DNA from: Enterobacteriaceae bacterium UBA7338
GTDB taxonomy: Bacteria; Pseudomonadota; Gammaproteobacteria; Enterobacterales; Enterobacteriaceae
Direction of reading: 5' to 3'
DNA length: 64,000 nt
Assembly (NCBI GenBank): GCA_002480085.1
Contig: DKPJ01000001.1
Location: forward strand, 1 to 64,000
Made by a program: the position numbers and the translations under genes. This document shows positions 1 to 9,121 of the stretch, piece after piece (position 1 is the first letter of the stretch; every line of letters starts with the position of its first letter). The notes beneath the pieces were generated by a model, which did not search any database, was not told the DNA's origin, and saw only the letters and a program-made list of their open reading frames with translations.

Positions 1-193
1 TCCGGATATACAGAAATCCTTCACGCAGCAGACGGGTGGTGTAAGCCGTTTCACCCTGAGCAGTAACGGGTGGCGCCGTGAAGGAGGAAGGGAAATCCGG
101 AACGCTGTCGTCCAGTGCTTTGATACCCGGACGTACCGGTAATAGTGCCAGCCCCTGCCGGGTACAAAAGTTACAGCCCTGTTTCTGGCTCAT
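1..193 (-). CDS. T6SS effector, VasX N-terminal-domain family (5' end only)
   Basis: The first 64 residues of a protein running off the left edge are visible. They carry a CxxC pair (CNFC, residues 7-10) followed directly by GLALLPVRPG, the signature of the VasX/BTH_I2691 N-terminal domain. Known members are large T6SS toxins, several of which make pores in target membranes. The residues LLREGFLYI near the edge also fit that domain. The start ATG (193-191) overlaps the stop of the DUF4123 gene as ATGA, so translation is probably coupled to its presumed adaptor. The toxic C-terminal domain and any immunity gene lie outside the window, so the activity is inferred from the family only. Confidence 0.75.
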   Translation of the reverse strand, partial: MSQKQGCNFCTRQGLALLPVRPGIKALDDSVPDFPSSFTAPPVTAQGETAYTTRLLREGFLYIR

Positions 194-1062
194 GCGAAAT
201 ATCCTTTATGTTCTTTTTTGGCTGGGTCGAACCTGGCTGCCTGCCATTGTTTCTCGTTCCAGTTACGTGTTACCTGGTAATAAACTCCTGCAGTTTTACT
301 GCTCTTTTTCATCAGAGACTGAATCATTTCCGATTCATAAAAATGCGCACCATATTTCATTCCGTGCAGGATAAATTCGCGCAAATCGAGGGAGTTGCTG
401 AGCCAGTTTCCTCCTGTCTCCGCCCAATGAAGGATCTGTTGACTCAACTGTTTACGCTGCGCTAAATCTTCTGCATCTGGTAGGACGGCAAGTACATCGT
501 TAATGAGCCCGATATGCTGTAACTGATTAAAAAGAAAGTGCGGTTCAGGCAGCACCTCATCCGGCGCGTTATTTTTCTCAAATGAAAGTGTTTGCCATCG
601 CCCGTTCAGCCAATATGTCCAGTCAGGGATATCGCGAATGTACAACATATCTGCAAGGCTACGGGCATCCGTCATCCAGCACAGGTGAAACAGGACCCGT
701 GGATCGAACCAGCGCAACATGTGTCGCTTTCGCTGCTCATCACTGATAAAAGAAGCATTTATCAGATGTCCCCGAACTACGTGTTCCGGCCGTTGGCTGG
801 TTAGCAACAGACGACCCAATGGTGGCTCGCCTTTTTTAGACGACAGGCGGAATTGCCCCTCCAGCCATATCCACTCATCCACTGATAGCGCATTAAGATT
901 TAGTAGCCAGGGATAAAGATGTGCCTGTGGGGCAGTTAACGGTGTGACTAATTCAATCAGTGGAAGCCTGACGGGCAACTCTTCGGCAGTCAGACGATCA
1001 ATTACCAGATACTGGTGTTCAGACAACGATAATGGCTCCGATCGATAATAACGGGTAATCAT
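190..1062 (-). CDS. DUF4123 T6SS effector adaptor/chaperone
   Basis: A 290-residue cytoplasmic protein with the DUF4123 layout. An N-terminal half around YLVIDRLTAEELPVRLPLIE and YPWLLNLNAL is followed by the conserved block HVVRGHLINA...RHMLRWFDPRVLFHLCWM and a tryptophan-rich tail. DUF4123 proteins (Tap/TEC) load a cognate effector onto the VgrG tip. The position fits exactly: vgrG ends 11 bp upstream and the effector starts inside this gene's stop codon (ATGA). A GGGAG-type ribosome site precedes the ATG at 1062. The family assignment is by motif and context; which effector it carries is inferred from adjacency. Confidence 0.85.
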   Translation of the reverse strand: MITRYYRSEPLSLSEHQYLVIDRLTAEELPVRLPLIELVTPLTAPQAHLYPWLLNLNALSVDEWIWLEGQFRLSSKKGEPPLGRLLLTSQRPEHVVRGHLINASFISDEQRKRHMLRWFDPRVLFHLCWMTDARSLADMLYIRDIPDWTYWLNGRWQTLSFEKNNAPDEVLPEPHFLFNQLQHIGLINDVLAVLPDAEDLAQRKQLSQQILHWAETGGNWLSNSLDLREFILHGMKYGAHFYESEMIQSLMKKSSKTAGVYYQVTRNWNEKQWQAARFDPAKKEHKGYFA

Positions 1063-1073
1063 TCTCCCTCTCC

Positions 1074-3446
1074 CTAACTTAGCGGCACAGTTGCCGCACC
1101 CTGTTCAGAGGCTTCTGCTGCCGTATTTTCACAGGCCGTAAAGCCGGGCATGTTGTTACTGAGCGTGGCCGGTTCGGCGTAATCGAAATTCGCGCTCCTC
1201 ACCTTAAAGTCTCCGCTACAGCCATTCTCAATTTTTTCCGGCGAAATCGTCACATAAGAACCGCCACACTGAAGGGTGATTTTCTTCTGCGCTGAGATGA
1301 TGATTTCATCCTGCGTGCTGGTAAGGGTGATCCCTTTCATCGCCGTCATTTCCATCGCATCTGTCTGCGCCTGGATAGTCACTTTTCCGGCTGCCGCAAC
1401 CAGTTTCATCCCTAGCTCATGCGCGAAAGCTACCAGGCCACGCTTTGCTGCCACCACTATCCTTTGCAATGAGGAAATTTCAGTGTTTCCGGCTGACGTC
1501 AGAATCTGACTTCCATTGGCGCTGAGTTGAATATGTTGTGGTGTGGAGAGTGCAATACCGCCCGGCGCACCGGCGACGATCACAGGTTGCTGTAGTGTGT
1601 CGATATTCTGCTGTAGAAAGTGTTGCTGGGTACTGTTATCAAGCGGATCGAGATGAGCCGTCTGCATTATGTCTGACAGTGCCTGAGCAAGCGAAAGCGC
1701 GTCGGAGAGCTGACGCTTAACCTCATCCATGTTCAACTGCTGACCGGCAGCTTTGGGCTGTGCCTGCGTAGTCAGCAGGATCCCTTTGCCGCCACGAATT
1801 GATACCCAGTCATCCGTGCGTAACTCTGCCCCCTCGCCCCGCTGTTTCCTCTCGCTGTCCACCAGGTGGCCGAGGTTCAGCTGGCTTTTGCCGCCGTACT
1901 CCGTGGAGAGCTTGATGTGCTCTTTTCCACGCTCGTCATCGAGACGAATTTTGTTATTCGCTGGTGTCCTCAGCACGTTACGTTTGTAGTTGTAAATCGT
2001 GACGTGGTCGCCGTGCGCCGAATCGTGTAGCACGCCAGCGATATAGGGGCGGTCGGGGTCGCCATGTTCAAAGGCAATTGCCACCTCCGTACCGGCCAGC
2101 AGCGGTAGGTGCAGACCGAAGGTATCCCCGGCATAGGGACGGGACTGGCGTACCCACAGGCTCTCCTCCCCCGGTTTCCAGCGATCGCGATCAAACAGCA
2201 GGGTGACCCTGTAGCGCCCGTCACGGTCGATATGCCCGTAGATGTCGTTGGTCTTGGTGCTGGTCACCCGGGCGGGCAGCGTCCCGGCCATGACCGGTTT
2301 ATCGACGAGGGCCGGACGGAAACAGTAATCTTCCGAATAGGGAATGCCCCAAAACGTCACCTCAAAGCTGCGGTCACGGCGGGCACGGCTGTGGATTTTG
2401 GTGATAACCACCCCCTGACGGAAGGTGTCGGTCACCTCATCGCCGCCGGTGACCTTCAGCTCCTGGCCTGGAGCCAGCGTCGCGCCGTTGGTTTCCCCGC
2501 TCAGCCGGGTCTGGTTGTTGAGGTAACGCTCATGGTGAAGCCGGGCGTAGAACGCGCCGCTCTCCGGCTCCGGATCGCGTTGGTAGCGGTCGCCGGGCGT
2601 AAGATAGTTATCTCCCCAGTGGTACGCCTCGCCATAGGTGGTGCTGTCGCCACGGCTGATATCGACGCTGAGGTTCATCTCCTCCGGCGCGTTGCGGTAG
2701 TTGTAGTCGCGGGTGAAGACCGACTGCTCCACTACGCTGTGGTCGCTTTTCAGCGCCCATACCGACTCGTTGCCGCTGTCGTGCTGGCCGGATGGCGGCA
2801 CCGACGGCAGAGTAAGGCCCTGTTCGATATAGCGCTGGTCGTCGTGAAACGCCACCACGTCAATGTTGAGGCGCGTATCGGTGGTGATGCGATACCAGAT
2901 ACCCGTCTCAGCCAGCAGACGGCTGATAAAGGTCAGGTCGTCCTCACCGTACTGCATCACCTGCTCACGGCGCGGATACTCATTCGCCAGGGTAAAGACA
3001 AAATCCTCGCCGCGCATGTCGTGGCGGGTACGCAGGATGTGCTCAACAATCTGCGGCACCGACATATCCTGATAGATGCGGCTCTGGTGGCTGCGGGAGA
3101 GCAGCGCCAGACGAGGCTGCAAGGTCAGCGCGTAGTGTGCCTCATCTTCCGAGATTGAAAGCCGTTTAAAACCGGTGACCACCCCCTGCAAAATACGTAC
3201 CGGCTGCATTACCTTAATGCCGTAGCCCTGGTCCACCTTCGCCTGTAGCGTCAGCGAGGCGTCCTGCGTCAGCATGCTCTGTGCCGCTATGGCTTTATCG
3301 CTGCTGGTAAATTCAATGGTGTAGTGAAAAGGCTCGCTTAATGCCTCATGGCCTTCAAAACAGAGCACATCCAGCAGGGCCTGGCAGCCTCGCACTCTCA
3401 GCAGGTTATGGTTGTGGCTAAACCGCAGGTTTATAACGTCACTCAT
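1074..3446 (-). CDS. vgrG: T6SS tip protein VgrG (TssI)
   Basis: A 790-residue trimeric spike protein that caps the Hcp tube. The N-terminal gp27-like part (about 1-390) contains the family motifs YQDMSVPQIVEHIL and YGEDDLTFISRLLAETG. The gp5-like OB fold (about 395-480) contains DRDGRYRV and SRPYAGDTFGLHLPLLAGTEV. A DUF2345 region follows with repeated short beta motifs and GGSYVTIS near the end. Only about 40 residues come after it, so this is not an evolved VgrG with a large toxin domain; cargo is more likely non-covalent through DUF4123. The first 8 bp overlap the clpV stop. Confidence 0.95.
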   Translation of the reverse strand: MSDVINLRFSHNHNLLRVRGCQALLDVLCFEGHEALSEPFHYTIEFTSSDKAIAAQSMLTQDASLTLQAKVDQGYGIKVMQPVRILQGVVTGFKRLSISEDEAHYALTLQPRLALLSRSHQSRIYQDMSVPQIVEHILRTRHDMRGEDFVFTLANEYPRREQVMQYGEDDLTFISRLLAETGIWYRITTDTRLNIDVVAFHDDQRYIEQGLTLPSVPPSGQHDSGNESVWALKSDHSVVEQSVFTRDYNYRNAPEEMNLSVDISRGDSTTYGEAYHWGDNYLTPGDRYQRDPEPESGAFYARLHHERYLNNQTRLSGETNGATLAPGQELKVTGGDEVTDTFRQGVVITKIHSRARRDRSFEVTFWGIPYSEDYCFRPALVDKPVMAGTLPARVTSTKTNDIYGHIDRDGRYRVTLLFDRDRWKPGEESLWVRQSRPYAGDTFGLHLPLLAGTEVAIAFEHGDPDRPYIAGVLHDSAHGDHVTIYNYKRNVLRTPANNKIRLDDERGKEHIKLSTEYGGKSQLNLGHLVDSERKQRGEGAELRTDDWVSIRGGKGILLTTQAQPKAAGQQLNMDEVKRQLSDALSLAQALSDIMQTAHLDPLDNSTQQHFLQQNIDTLQQPVIVAGAPGGIALSTPQHIQLSANGSQILTSAGNTEISSLQRIVVAAKRGLVAFAHELGMKLVAAAGKVTIQAQTDAMEMTAMKGITLTSTQDEIIISAQKKITLQCGGSYVTISPEKIENGCSGDFKVRSANFDYAEPATLSNNMPGFTACENTAAEASEQGAATVPLS

Positions 3447-6066
3447 GGGTTATACCCTCCTCGAAGTTTATCCCTACGCCCTCCTCGCCATCCCAGCTCA
3501 AGGTCAGACTCTGCGGCTTCTGGCCTGCCGCCCTATGAAGTAAAAGCTGCTGGCTTAGCACAGGAAGTATTTGCTCATTTAACAGGCTATCAACGTTGCG
3601 CGCGCCGGTATCCGGCAGCAGATAGGCGGCGGTCAGAGCGTCGTAAAGAGTTTCATCGATATGGGTGGTCAGGCCATAGTGATGCTGTAAGCGCCTGCTA
3701 ACCTGGTCGAGCTTCATCTGCACGATGGTGCGCATCGCGGTCTCAGCCAGCGGGCGATAGATCACGGTCTGGAAGCGGGCGAGCAGCGCGGGCTGAAAGT
3801 GCTCCCGGAGGATCGGACGCAGCAGTTCGTGCAGATCTGCTTCCGTCGATTCAGGGTGTTCATCCAGCATCTGCATGATGCGATCGCTGCCTAAGTTGGC
3901 GGTCATCAGAATAACCGTGTTTCTGAAGTCAATTTCACGCCCTTCGCCGTCGCGCATAAATCCACGATCGAACGCCTGGTAGAACAGGTTCATGACGTCG
4001 CGGTGCGCTTTTTCCACTTCATCAAGCAGCACTACGCTGTATGGGCGCTTGCGCACGGCTTCGGTGAGGATGCCCCCCTGACCGTAACCGACGTACCCCG
4101 GCGGTGAGCCCTTCAGTTGGGAAACGGTATGCGGCTCCTGATACTCAGACAGGTTAATGGTAATGAGCGATTTCTCTCCACCGTACAGCACATCCGCCAG
4201 CGCCAGCGCGGTCTCGGTTTTCCCCACGCCGCTTGGCCCCACCAGCAGGAATACCCCCTGCGGGCCGTTATCCGCCGTCAGCCCGGTTTTCGCGGCGCGC
4301 AGACGCTGGGCAATCGCTGCCAGCGCAACCTCCTGACCCACCACGCGCCTGCCTATTTCGCTTTCCAGATCCAGGAGTTCGGCCTGCTCATCTTTCATCA
4401 GCGTGGAGAGCGGCACGCCGGTCCAGTCGGCTATCACCGTGGCAACGGTACGCACGTCAACCTCTACGGGGATCAGCGGGTTGCTGCGCTGTATGTCATG
4501 CAGCTGCTGCTGTAGCGCGTGGGTTTCACTCTGACGGGAGAGCTGCTGGCGGCTCTCCAGCAGCCGTTCGGTGAGGGCAAGCTCCTGCCCATACTGCGTT
4601 TCCAGGGTATCAAGCTGGAGAATAATATCGATCTCGTCCTGCTCAATTATCGCCAGACGTTCACCGTGGGCGCTGTTCCCTACCGCGATATCTTCCAGCA
4701 GGGCCTGTCGTTCCAGCTCCAGAGCGGTGATGTGCGCTTTCCGCTGGGTCAGCGGCTCCGGCACCGTATCAAGGCTCATCCGTACGCGGGCAGCGGCCGT
4801 GTCCAGCAGATCTACGGCTTTGTCCGGCAGCTGGCGGCCTGTCAGGTAGCGGCGGGAAAGCGTGACGGCGGCGCGAACCGCCTCGTCGGTGATATGCACG
4901 TTATGGTATTCCGCGTAGCGGGACTTCAGGCCTCTGAGCATCAGGCAGGCCGTCTCGTCATCTGGCTCATCCACCTTTACCCTCTGGAAACGACGCTCCA
5001 GCGCGGCGTCGCGTTCGAAATACTGCTTGTACTCGCTCCAGGTGGTAGCGGCGATGGTGCGCAGCTCGCCGCGGGCAAGGGCCGGCTTCAGCAGGTTGGC
5101 GGCATCTGCCCCACCCGCCTGGTTACCTGCGCCGATAATCGTGTGGGCTTCATCGATAAACAGCAGAACAGGCGCGGGGGAGTGCTGTACGGCATCGATG
5201 ACATTTTTCAGGCGCTGTTCAAACTCCCCCTTCACGCCTGCACCGGCCTGCAGCACTCCCAGGTCAAGGATGCGCAGGCTGACCGGTTTGAGCGACTCCG
5301 GCACATCCCCCTCGGCGATACGCAGCGCCAGCCCCTCTACCAGCGCGGTTTTGCCCACCCCTGGCTCTCCCACCAGGATCGGATTGTTTTTGCGGCGGCG
5401 GGAGAGAATATCCACCATCTGACGGATCTCAGTATCACGACCAAATACCGGGTCGATTTTGCCTTCGCGGGCTTTGGCTGTGACGTCCAGCGTGAATTTA
5501 TCCAGCGCGTTCTGTAACGCGGGCGACAGATCGCCACCGGCAAGCTCCACACCATCACCAGACGCGGTTTGCAGCTCGGCTTCCTGCTGTGCCTCCAGGC
5601 GTTCGTCCGATTGCGCATCCAACAGCGGGCGCAGGCGTTCCAGCTGGCTCTGACCCAGCGTCAGCAGCGGCCATAGCCCGTCGCAGCGAACAAGCGTCGG
5701 GCTTTCCGTTAGCGCCATCAGCAGGTGTTGGCTGCGGATCCGATCCTTATTCTGTAAGGAGGCCGCCATCCAGGCCTGTTTCAGCAGCTGCTCCAGACTC
5801 TCCGCCAGCGTTGGGCGATGACGCACCGAATGCGGCAGGCGCTCAAGATAAGCCAGTAAAGCCTGCCAGATACCCTCCATGTCCCATTCATAACGCCGGG
5901 CCAGAACGGTGATATCCCCCTCCCCCTGCTCCAGCAGCTTCAGTAACCAGTGCTCAGGTGTAATTTCAGCATGGGCGCGGGTCTGGCACAGGGACGCCGC
6001 CCCCTCCAGCGCGCGGGCGCAGTATGGATTTAAACGGCGTAACAGGACGGCGGAGTGGTGTTCCAT
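3439..6066 (-). CDS. clpV: T6SS sheath-disassembly ATPase ClpV (TssH)
   Basis: An 875-residue AAA+ ATPase of the ClpB class that recycles contracted TssB/TssC sheaths. It shows an N-terminal Clp repeat domain (about 1-150), Walker A GEPGVGKT near residue 233 with Walker B LLFIDEAH, a coiled middle region, and a second Walker A GPSGVGKT near residue 612 with VVLLDEVEKAH. The ATG at 6066 (MEHHSAVLLRRLNP) is chosen because GGGAAA lies about 7 bases upstream and the longer frame adds 22 unlikely residues. The gene follows hcp after 170 bp that contain a terminator, and it overlaps vgrG by 8 bp. Confidence 0.95.
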   Translation of the reverse strand: MEHHSAVLLRRLNPYCARALEGAASLCQTRAHAEITPEHWLLKLLEQGEGDITVLARRYEWDMEGIWQALLAYLERLPHSVRHRPTLAESLEQLLKQAWMAASLQNKDRIRSQHLLMALTESPTLVRCDGLWPLLTLGQSQLERLRPLLDAQSDERLEAQQEAELQTASGDGVELAGGDLSPALQNALDKFTLDVTAKAREGKIDPVFGRDTEIRQMVDILSRRRKNNPILVGEPGVGKTALVEGLALRIAEGDVPESLKPVSLRILDLGVLQAGAGVKGEFEQRLKNVIDAVQHSPAPVLLFIDEAHTIIGAGNQAGGADAANLLKPALARGELRTIAATTWSEYKQYFERDAALERRFQRVKVDEPDDETACLMLRGLKSRYAEYHNVHITDEAVRAAVTLSRRYLTGRQLPDKAVDLLDTAAARVRMSLDTVPEPLTQRKAHITALELERQALLEDIAVGNSAHGERLAIIEQDEIDIILQLDTLETQYGQELALTERLLESRQQLSRQSETHALQQQLHDIQRSNPLIPVEVDVRTVATVIADWTGVPLSTLMKDEQAELLDLESEIGRRVVGQEVALAAIAQRLRAAKTGLTADNGPQGVFLLVGPSGVGKTETALALADVLYGGEKSLITINLSEYQEPHTVSQLKGSPPGYVGYGQGGILTEAVRKRPYSVVLLDEVEKAHRDVMNLFYQAFDRGFMRDGEGREIDFRNTVILMTANLGSDRIMQMLDEHPESTEADLHELLRPILREHFQPALLARFQTVIYRPLAETAMRTIVQMKLDQVSRRLQHHYGLTTHIDETLYDALTAAYLLPDTGARNVDSLLNEQILPVLSQQLLLHRAAGQKPQSLTLSWDGEEGVGINFEEGITHE

Positions 6067-6196
6067 ATTGATGTTTCCCTTCATTCTGATCGTATTCAGA
6101 CACGCTACCGCCCATCGCTGTTTACTTACCAAAGCGCATCAGGTCAGTAGCGGATTGTGTTTTTGTTTGCTCAGCCGTCACCAGCTGGCCGCTCAG

Positions 6197-6230
6197 AAAA
6201 CAAAAACAGCAGACGGAAAACCGTCTGCTG
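6197..6230 (-). terminator. Intrinsic terminator downstream of hcp
   Basis: A perfect 10-bp stem (6207-6216 with 6221-6230, loop of four bases) is followed on the minus strand by TTTTTGTTTT. It starts 6 bp after the hcp stop codon, inside the T6SS operon, so it should terminate a share of transcripts before clpV. Confidence 0.85.
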
Positions 6231-6236
6231 CGGGGA

Positions 6237-6728
6237 TTACGCGGTGGCGCGTTCGTTCCAGGAATCGGAATGAATGATGTTGCCGTCTTTGTAGGTCCAG
6301 GTGATTTTTTCGTAGCGCAGCTCAACCAGCTCAAGGTGGTTGTGCTTCTCTTTGGCCGGATCCTTGATGTCGTACATCACCGGTTTGACCTTCACCACCT
6401 TCACGTTTTCGAGTTTGGTGTTGAAGTATTCTGCTTCCTGGCCGGCATCATTGATTTTGTACCACTTAAACTCGGCAGACTTCAGGGTCTGGCCGGTGGT
6501 CACCGCCTTGTACAGATAGGGGCTGGAGGAGTCGATCTCCTTGGTGAATTTAAACGGGGTATGAATACGCGTGCCGGTCAGCTTGCCGGTGTTGTTGTCG
6601 GTTGGGATGTAGAGGTTATGCTCCTGCTCGACCACTTCGATGCTGCCCTCGCGATCCTTAACGTCTACCGACCCTTTGATGTCCGCGCCGCCGTCATCCT
6701 TCAGCCACAGATAAACCGGAATTGCCAT
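6237..6728 (-). CDS. hcp: T6SS tube protein Hcp (TssD)
   Basis: A 163-residue Hcp-family protein, the hexameric ring that stacks into the inner T6SS tube and is secreted. It starts MAIPVYLWLKDDGGADIKG, as enterobacterial Hcps do, and includes GTRIHTPFKFTKEIDSSSPYL and a C-terminal LELVELRYEKITWTYKDG block. The length is typical of stand-alone Hcp without a fused toxin. It lies 15 bp after the OmpA-domain gene and 170 bp before clpV. A strong terminator just after the stop suggests differential expression. Confidence 0.95.
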   Translation of the reverse strand: MAIPVYLWLKDDGGADIKGSVDVKDREGSIEVVEQEHNLYIPTDNNTGKLTGTRIHTPFKFTKEIDSSSPYLYKAVTTGQTLKSAEFKWYKINDAGQEAEYFNTKLENVKVVKVKPVMYDIKDPAKEKHNHLELVELRYEKITWTYKDGNIIHSDSWNERATA

Positions 6729-6743
6729 GTCAAAACTCCTTCT

Positions 6744-8447
6744 TTACTTTTTAGGGGCGTCACCGGTCAGGGTGACGCCATGCGTACCCGGCACCTGACA
6801 GGCATTTGCCTGCGGCACCAGACTGATTTCCACCCGACGGTTGGCCGCTCGGCCTTCCGGGGTGTCATTGGTTGCGATCGGGCGGCTTTCGCCATAGCCC
6901 TGCACTGCAAAACAGCTCTCCGGCACGTCGCCGGTATCACGCATCCAGTCCCGAACGGACGCTGCGCGCTTCAGGGAGAGCGCCTGGTTAAATGTGTTAT
7001 CACCGGTGTTGTCGGTATGGCCGCTAACCACTATCAGCCAGCCCGGCTTCGCCTTGATGCCAAGCAGCGCATTGACCAGCACGTTGGTAGAGCCGGGTTT
7101 AAGCTGGTATTTGCCGGAATCGAACAGCGACATGCTGTCGAGACGCACCGTCTGCGGGCCGGTGATGAATTTCTTAACTACCCGCGGCGGCTGGGGCGGC
7201 GGCACGTACGACCGAATGGCTGCCAGCACCGGCAGACGCAACCACTCCCCCCGGTAAAGCCCCAGCCCGTAGCGCAGGGGTTCGCCATTGCGCCACCAGC
7301 CGTTAAGAAACGCCGCATCCGCTCTCAGGGTGGTGACCGCTTTCGCTCTGGAAATGGCGTCATGCACCGGGGTGCGCTGGTACTGCGAGATATCAAAGGA
7401 GAGCCTGTGCAGCAGCTGGCGGTTATTCCAGCCGCTGCTGCACAGCGCGGTGAGAGCGGCAAGGGTGAACAGGCAAAATGCCCGGTGAAGCATCCGGTTA
7501 CGCGGTGTGTTACCTCCCCCCTGCGGCAGGAAGGGCAGGATAAAATCCGGCAGCGCGAGGCCGCCAGCGCCGGTATCGTCACCCGGCATCCAGCCCGCAA
7601 CCGTCTTCAGAGTGGTGTGGCTAACCAGAAACTGCTGCCAGAGGGATCGTTCGCGCTGGTGTGGCTGGCCCTGGACATGGTGATACAGCACAACGACAGG
7701 CCTGGCCGCAGGCATATCCGGATTATCTCTGACCAGCGCCGGAAGCACGGTTGCGCTGACAAAACGGGCATGAGCGCTAAACAGAATTTGCGCGTGCAGA
7801 CGGGCGGACGCCGCCTCCTGCGACAGCCAGACGCTGGCGCTGACCGGCACCTTACCCTCCTGCCAGACCTGAATACCCTCATTCACCCTGGCGGACTGCC
7901 AGATCGGCGAGACCACATCATGGGCAGCTATCCTGCTGGAGAGCAGCAGCGGAACCTGCCGTCGGGTATCGCGCACTATCTGCACCATCTGCCAGCGCAG
8001 GGTGAGCAGACGTTCGGCGAGCGTGTCCCGGCTGTCGTGCTGCTGGGGGGCAACGTAGGCCATCACCGCCAGCTGGGAGACCAGCTCCGGGCGTAGCCCG
8101 AGCAGCTGGCGCACCGTCTGCTGCAGCGCCGTCTCCGCCACCTGCAACCAGCAGCCCTGCGCCGTACGGTAAACCGGTCCCTCTCCCGGCCAGTCGCCGG
8201 TGTCGCCACAGACCAGCACCACCGGTAGACGGTACGGCGCATCCGGCAAGCCGTTCAGGCAGGTCTCTTCTGCGAGCGGTTCGCGAGATCTGCGCCACGC
8301 CAGCCATAGCCCGGCGAGAGTCGCCACCGTCACCACCAGCACAGCCAGCCCGCGCTGACCCGCTGTCAGCGGCAGAAACAGCAGAGATAACAGCACTGCG
8401 AGCAGCCCGGCCCACAGCCAGAGCAGCTGTTGATGGCGAGCGCTCAT
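6744..8447 (-). CDS. T6SS-associated OmpA-domain membrane protein
   Basis: A 568-residue inner-membrane protein with an N-terminal hydrophobic pair (about 8-50), another membrane segment near residue 320 (FCLFTLAALTALCSS), and a C-terminal OmpA-like peptidoglycan-binding domain (about 439-560) with VVSGHTDNTGDNTFNQALSLKRA and ANRRVEISL. In T6SS loci of this type it follows the short DotU-type TssL and is thought to anchor the membrane complex to the cell wall. The ATG at 8447 forms an ATGA overlap with the tssL stop; the longer frame has a low-quality 40-residue extension. Calling it a TssL C-terminal half is an inference. Confidence 0.85.
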   Translation of the reverse strand: MSARHQQLLWLWAGLLAVLLSLLFLPLTAGQRGLAVLVVTVATLAGLWLAWRRSREPLAEETCLNGLPDAPYRLPVVLVCGDTGDWPGEGPVYRTAQGCWLQVAETALQQTVRQLLGLRPELVSQLAVMAYVAPQQHDSRDTLAERLLTLRWQMVQIVRDTRRQVPLLLSSRIAAHDVVSPIWQSARVNEGIQVWQEGKVPVSASVWLSQEAASARLHAQILFSAHARFVSATVLPALVRDNPDMPAARPVVVLYHHVQGQPHQRERSLWQQFLVSHTTLKTVAGWMPGDDTGAGGLALPDFILPFLPQGGGNTPRNRMLHRAFCLFTLAALTALCSSGWNNRQLLHRLSFDISQYQRTPVHDAISRAKAVTTLRADAAFLNGWWRNGEPLRYGLGLYRGEWLRLPVLAAIRSYVPPPQPPRVVKKFITGPQTVRLDSMSLFDSGKYQLKPGSTNVLVNALLGIKAKPGWLIVVSGHTDNTGDNTFNQALSLKRAASVRDWMRDTGDVPESCFAVQGYGESRPIATNDTPEGRAANRRVEISLVPQANACQVPGTHGVTLTGDAPKK

Positions 8448-9121
8448 GTCCCGACTCCCGACAGCAGCGTGGCGACAAGCCTGTCCAGCCAGCGATCCAG
8501 CCCCAGCCACAGTCCGGCAACAAGGATCGCCGACAGTCCGATACATACCGGCCAGTGTCGCGGCCACTCACGCAGGCCGCTCCCCGTTGGCACGGTTGCC
8601 AGTACCGGCTGGTGCTGCGCCACGTCAAACGCCGGTACCCGCCCGGTGAGCGCCTGCACCAGCCGCTCCCGAGCCGGGTCGGTCAGTGATGCCGCGCTGC
8701 CCTTAAAGCCCAGCACCAGCACCCGCTGAAAACAGGTCAGCACCAGCGGGTCCGGCGCAGGCTCACGCAATACCTGCCGCATCCGCTCATACAGGGTGTC
8801 TCCGGCGGTCATAGTGCCGAAGTATTTCACCTCCAGCGGGCGGTCATACCAGACAATGCAGGCATCATCTTCACCCTCGCGGCCCTTGGCGGTTTCATCC
8901 AGCAGGGCGCAAAGGGCATAAAGGATATGCTGACGGCTGCTTTCACTCACTTCATGGTGTTCAAGCGTGGACTGGCTCTGTTCAAGGTTATCCACACAGT
9001 GTCGCCAGAGCGTATCGCCCTCCCCTTCAGTTAGTTTTGCACCGTGGCGCAGCGCCGTGACCGTTAGCCAGATATCGGCCAGCAGCGCATCCAGATTGAT
9101 CTCCTTCATAGCTGTTCTCAT
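8444..9121 (-). CDS. tssL: T6SS membrane protein TssL (DotU/IcmH family)
   Basis: A 225-residue DotU-family protein. The cytoplasmic helical domain includes HHEVSESSRQHILYALCALLDETA and the WYDRPLEVKYFG stretch, and a single C-terminal membrane anchor lies at about residues 190-210. It joins TssM and TssJ (not in this window) to form the T6SS trans-envelope complex and contacts the baseplate through TssK. It lacks a peptidoglycan-binding domain, which sits on the next gene. Both ends use ATGA overlaps, with tssK upstream and the OmpA-domain gene downstream. A second ATG at 9109 is possible. Confidence 0.92.
   Translation of the reverse strand: MRTAMKEINLDALLADIWLTVTALRHGAKLTEGEGDTLWRHCVDNLEQSQSTLEHHEVSESSRQHILYALCALLDETAKGREGEDDACIVWYDRPLEVKYFGTMTAGDTLYERMRQVLREPAPDPLVLTCFQRVLVLGFKGSAASLTDPARERLVQALTGRVPAFDVAQHQPVLATVPTGSGLREWPRHWPVCIGLSAILVAGLWLGLDRWLDRLVATLLSGVGT

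Noticed and set aside
2109..3158. A 349-codon open frame antisense to vgrG
   Set aside because: It lies wholly inside a strongly supported VgrG gene, has no ribosome site or known domain, and long antisense frames are common in GC-rich genes.
6270..8096. A 608-codon open frame antisense to hcp and the OmpA-domain gene
   Set aside because: It spans two clear genes and the gap between them; its composition is that of a shadow frame with no recognisable domain.
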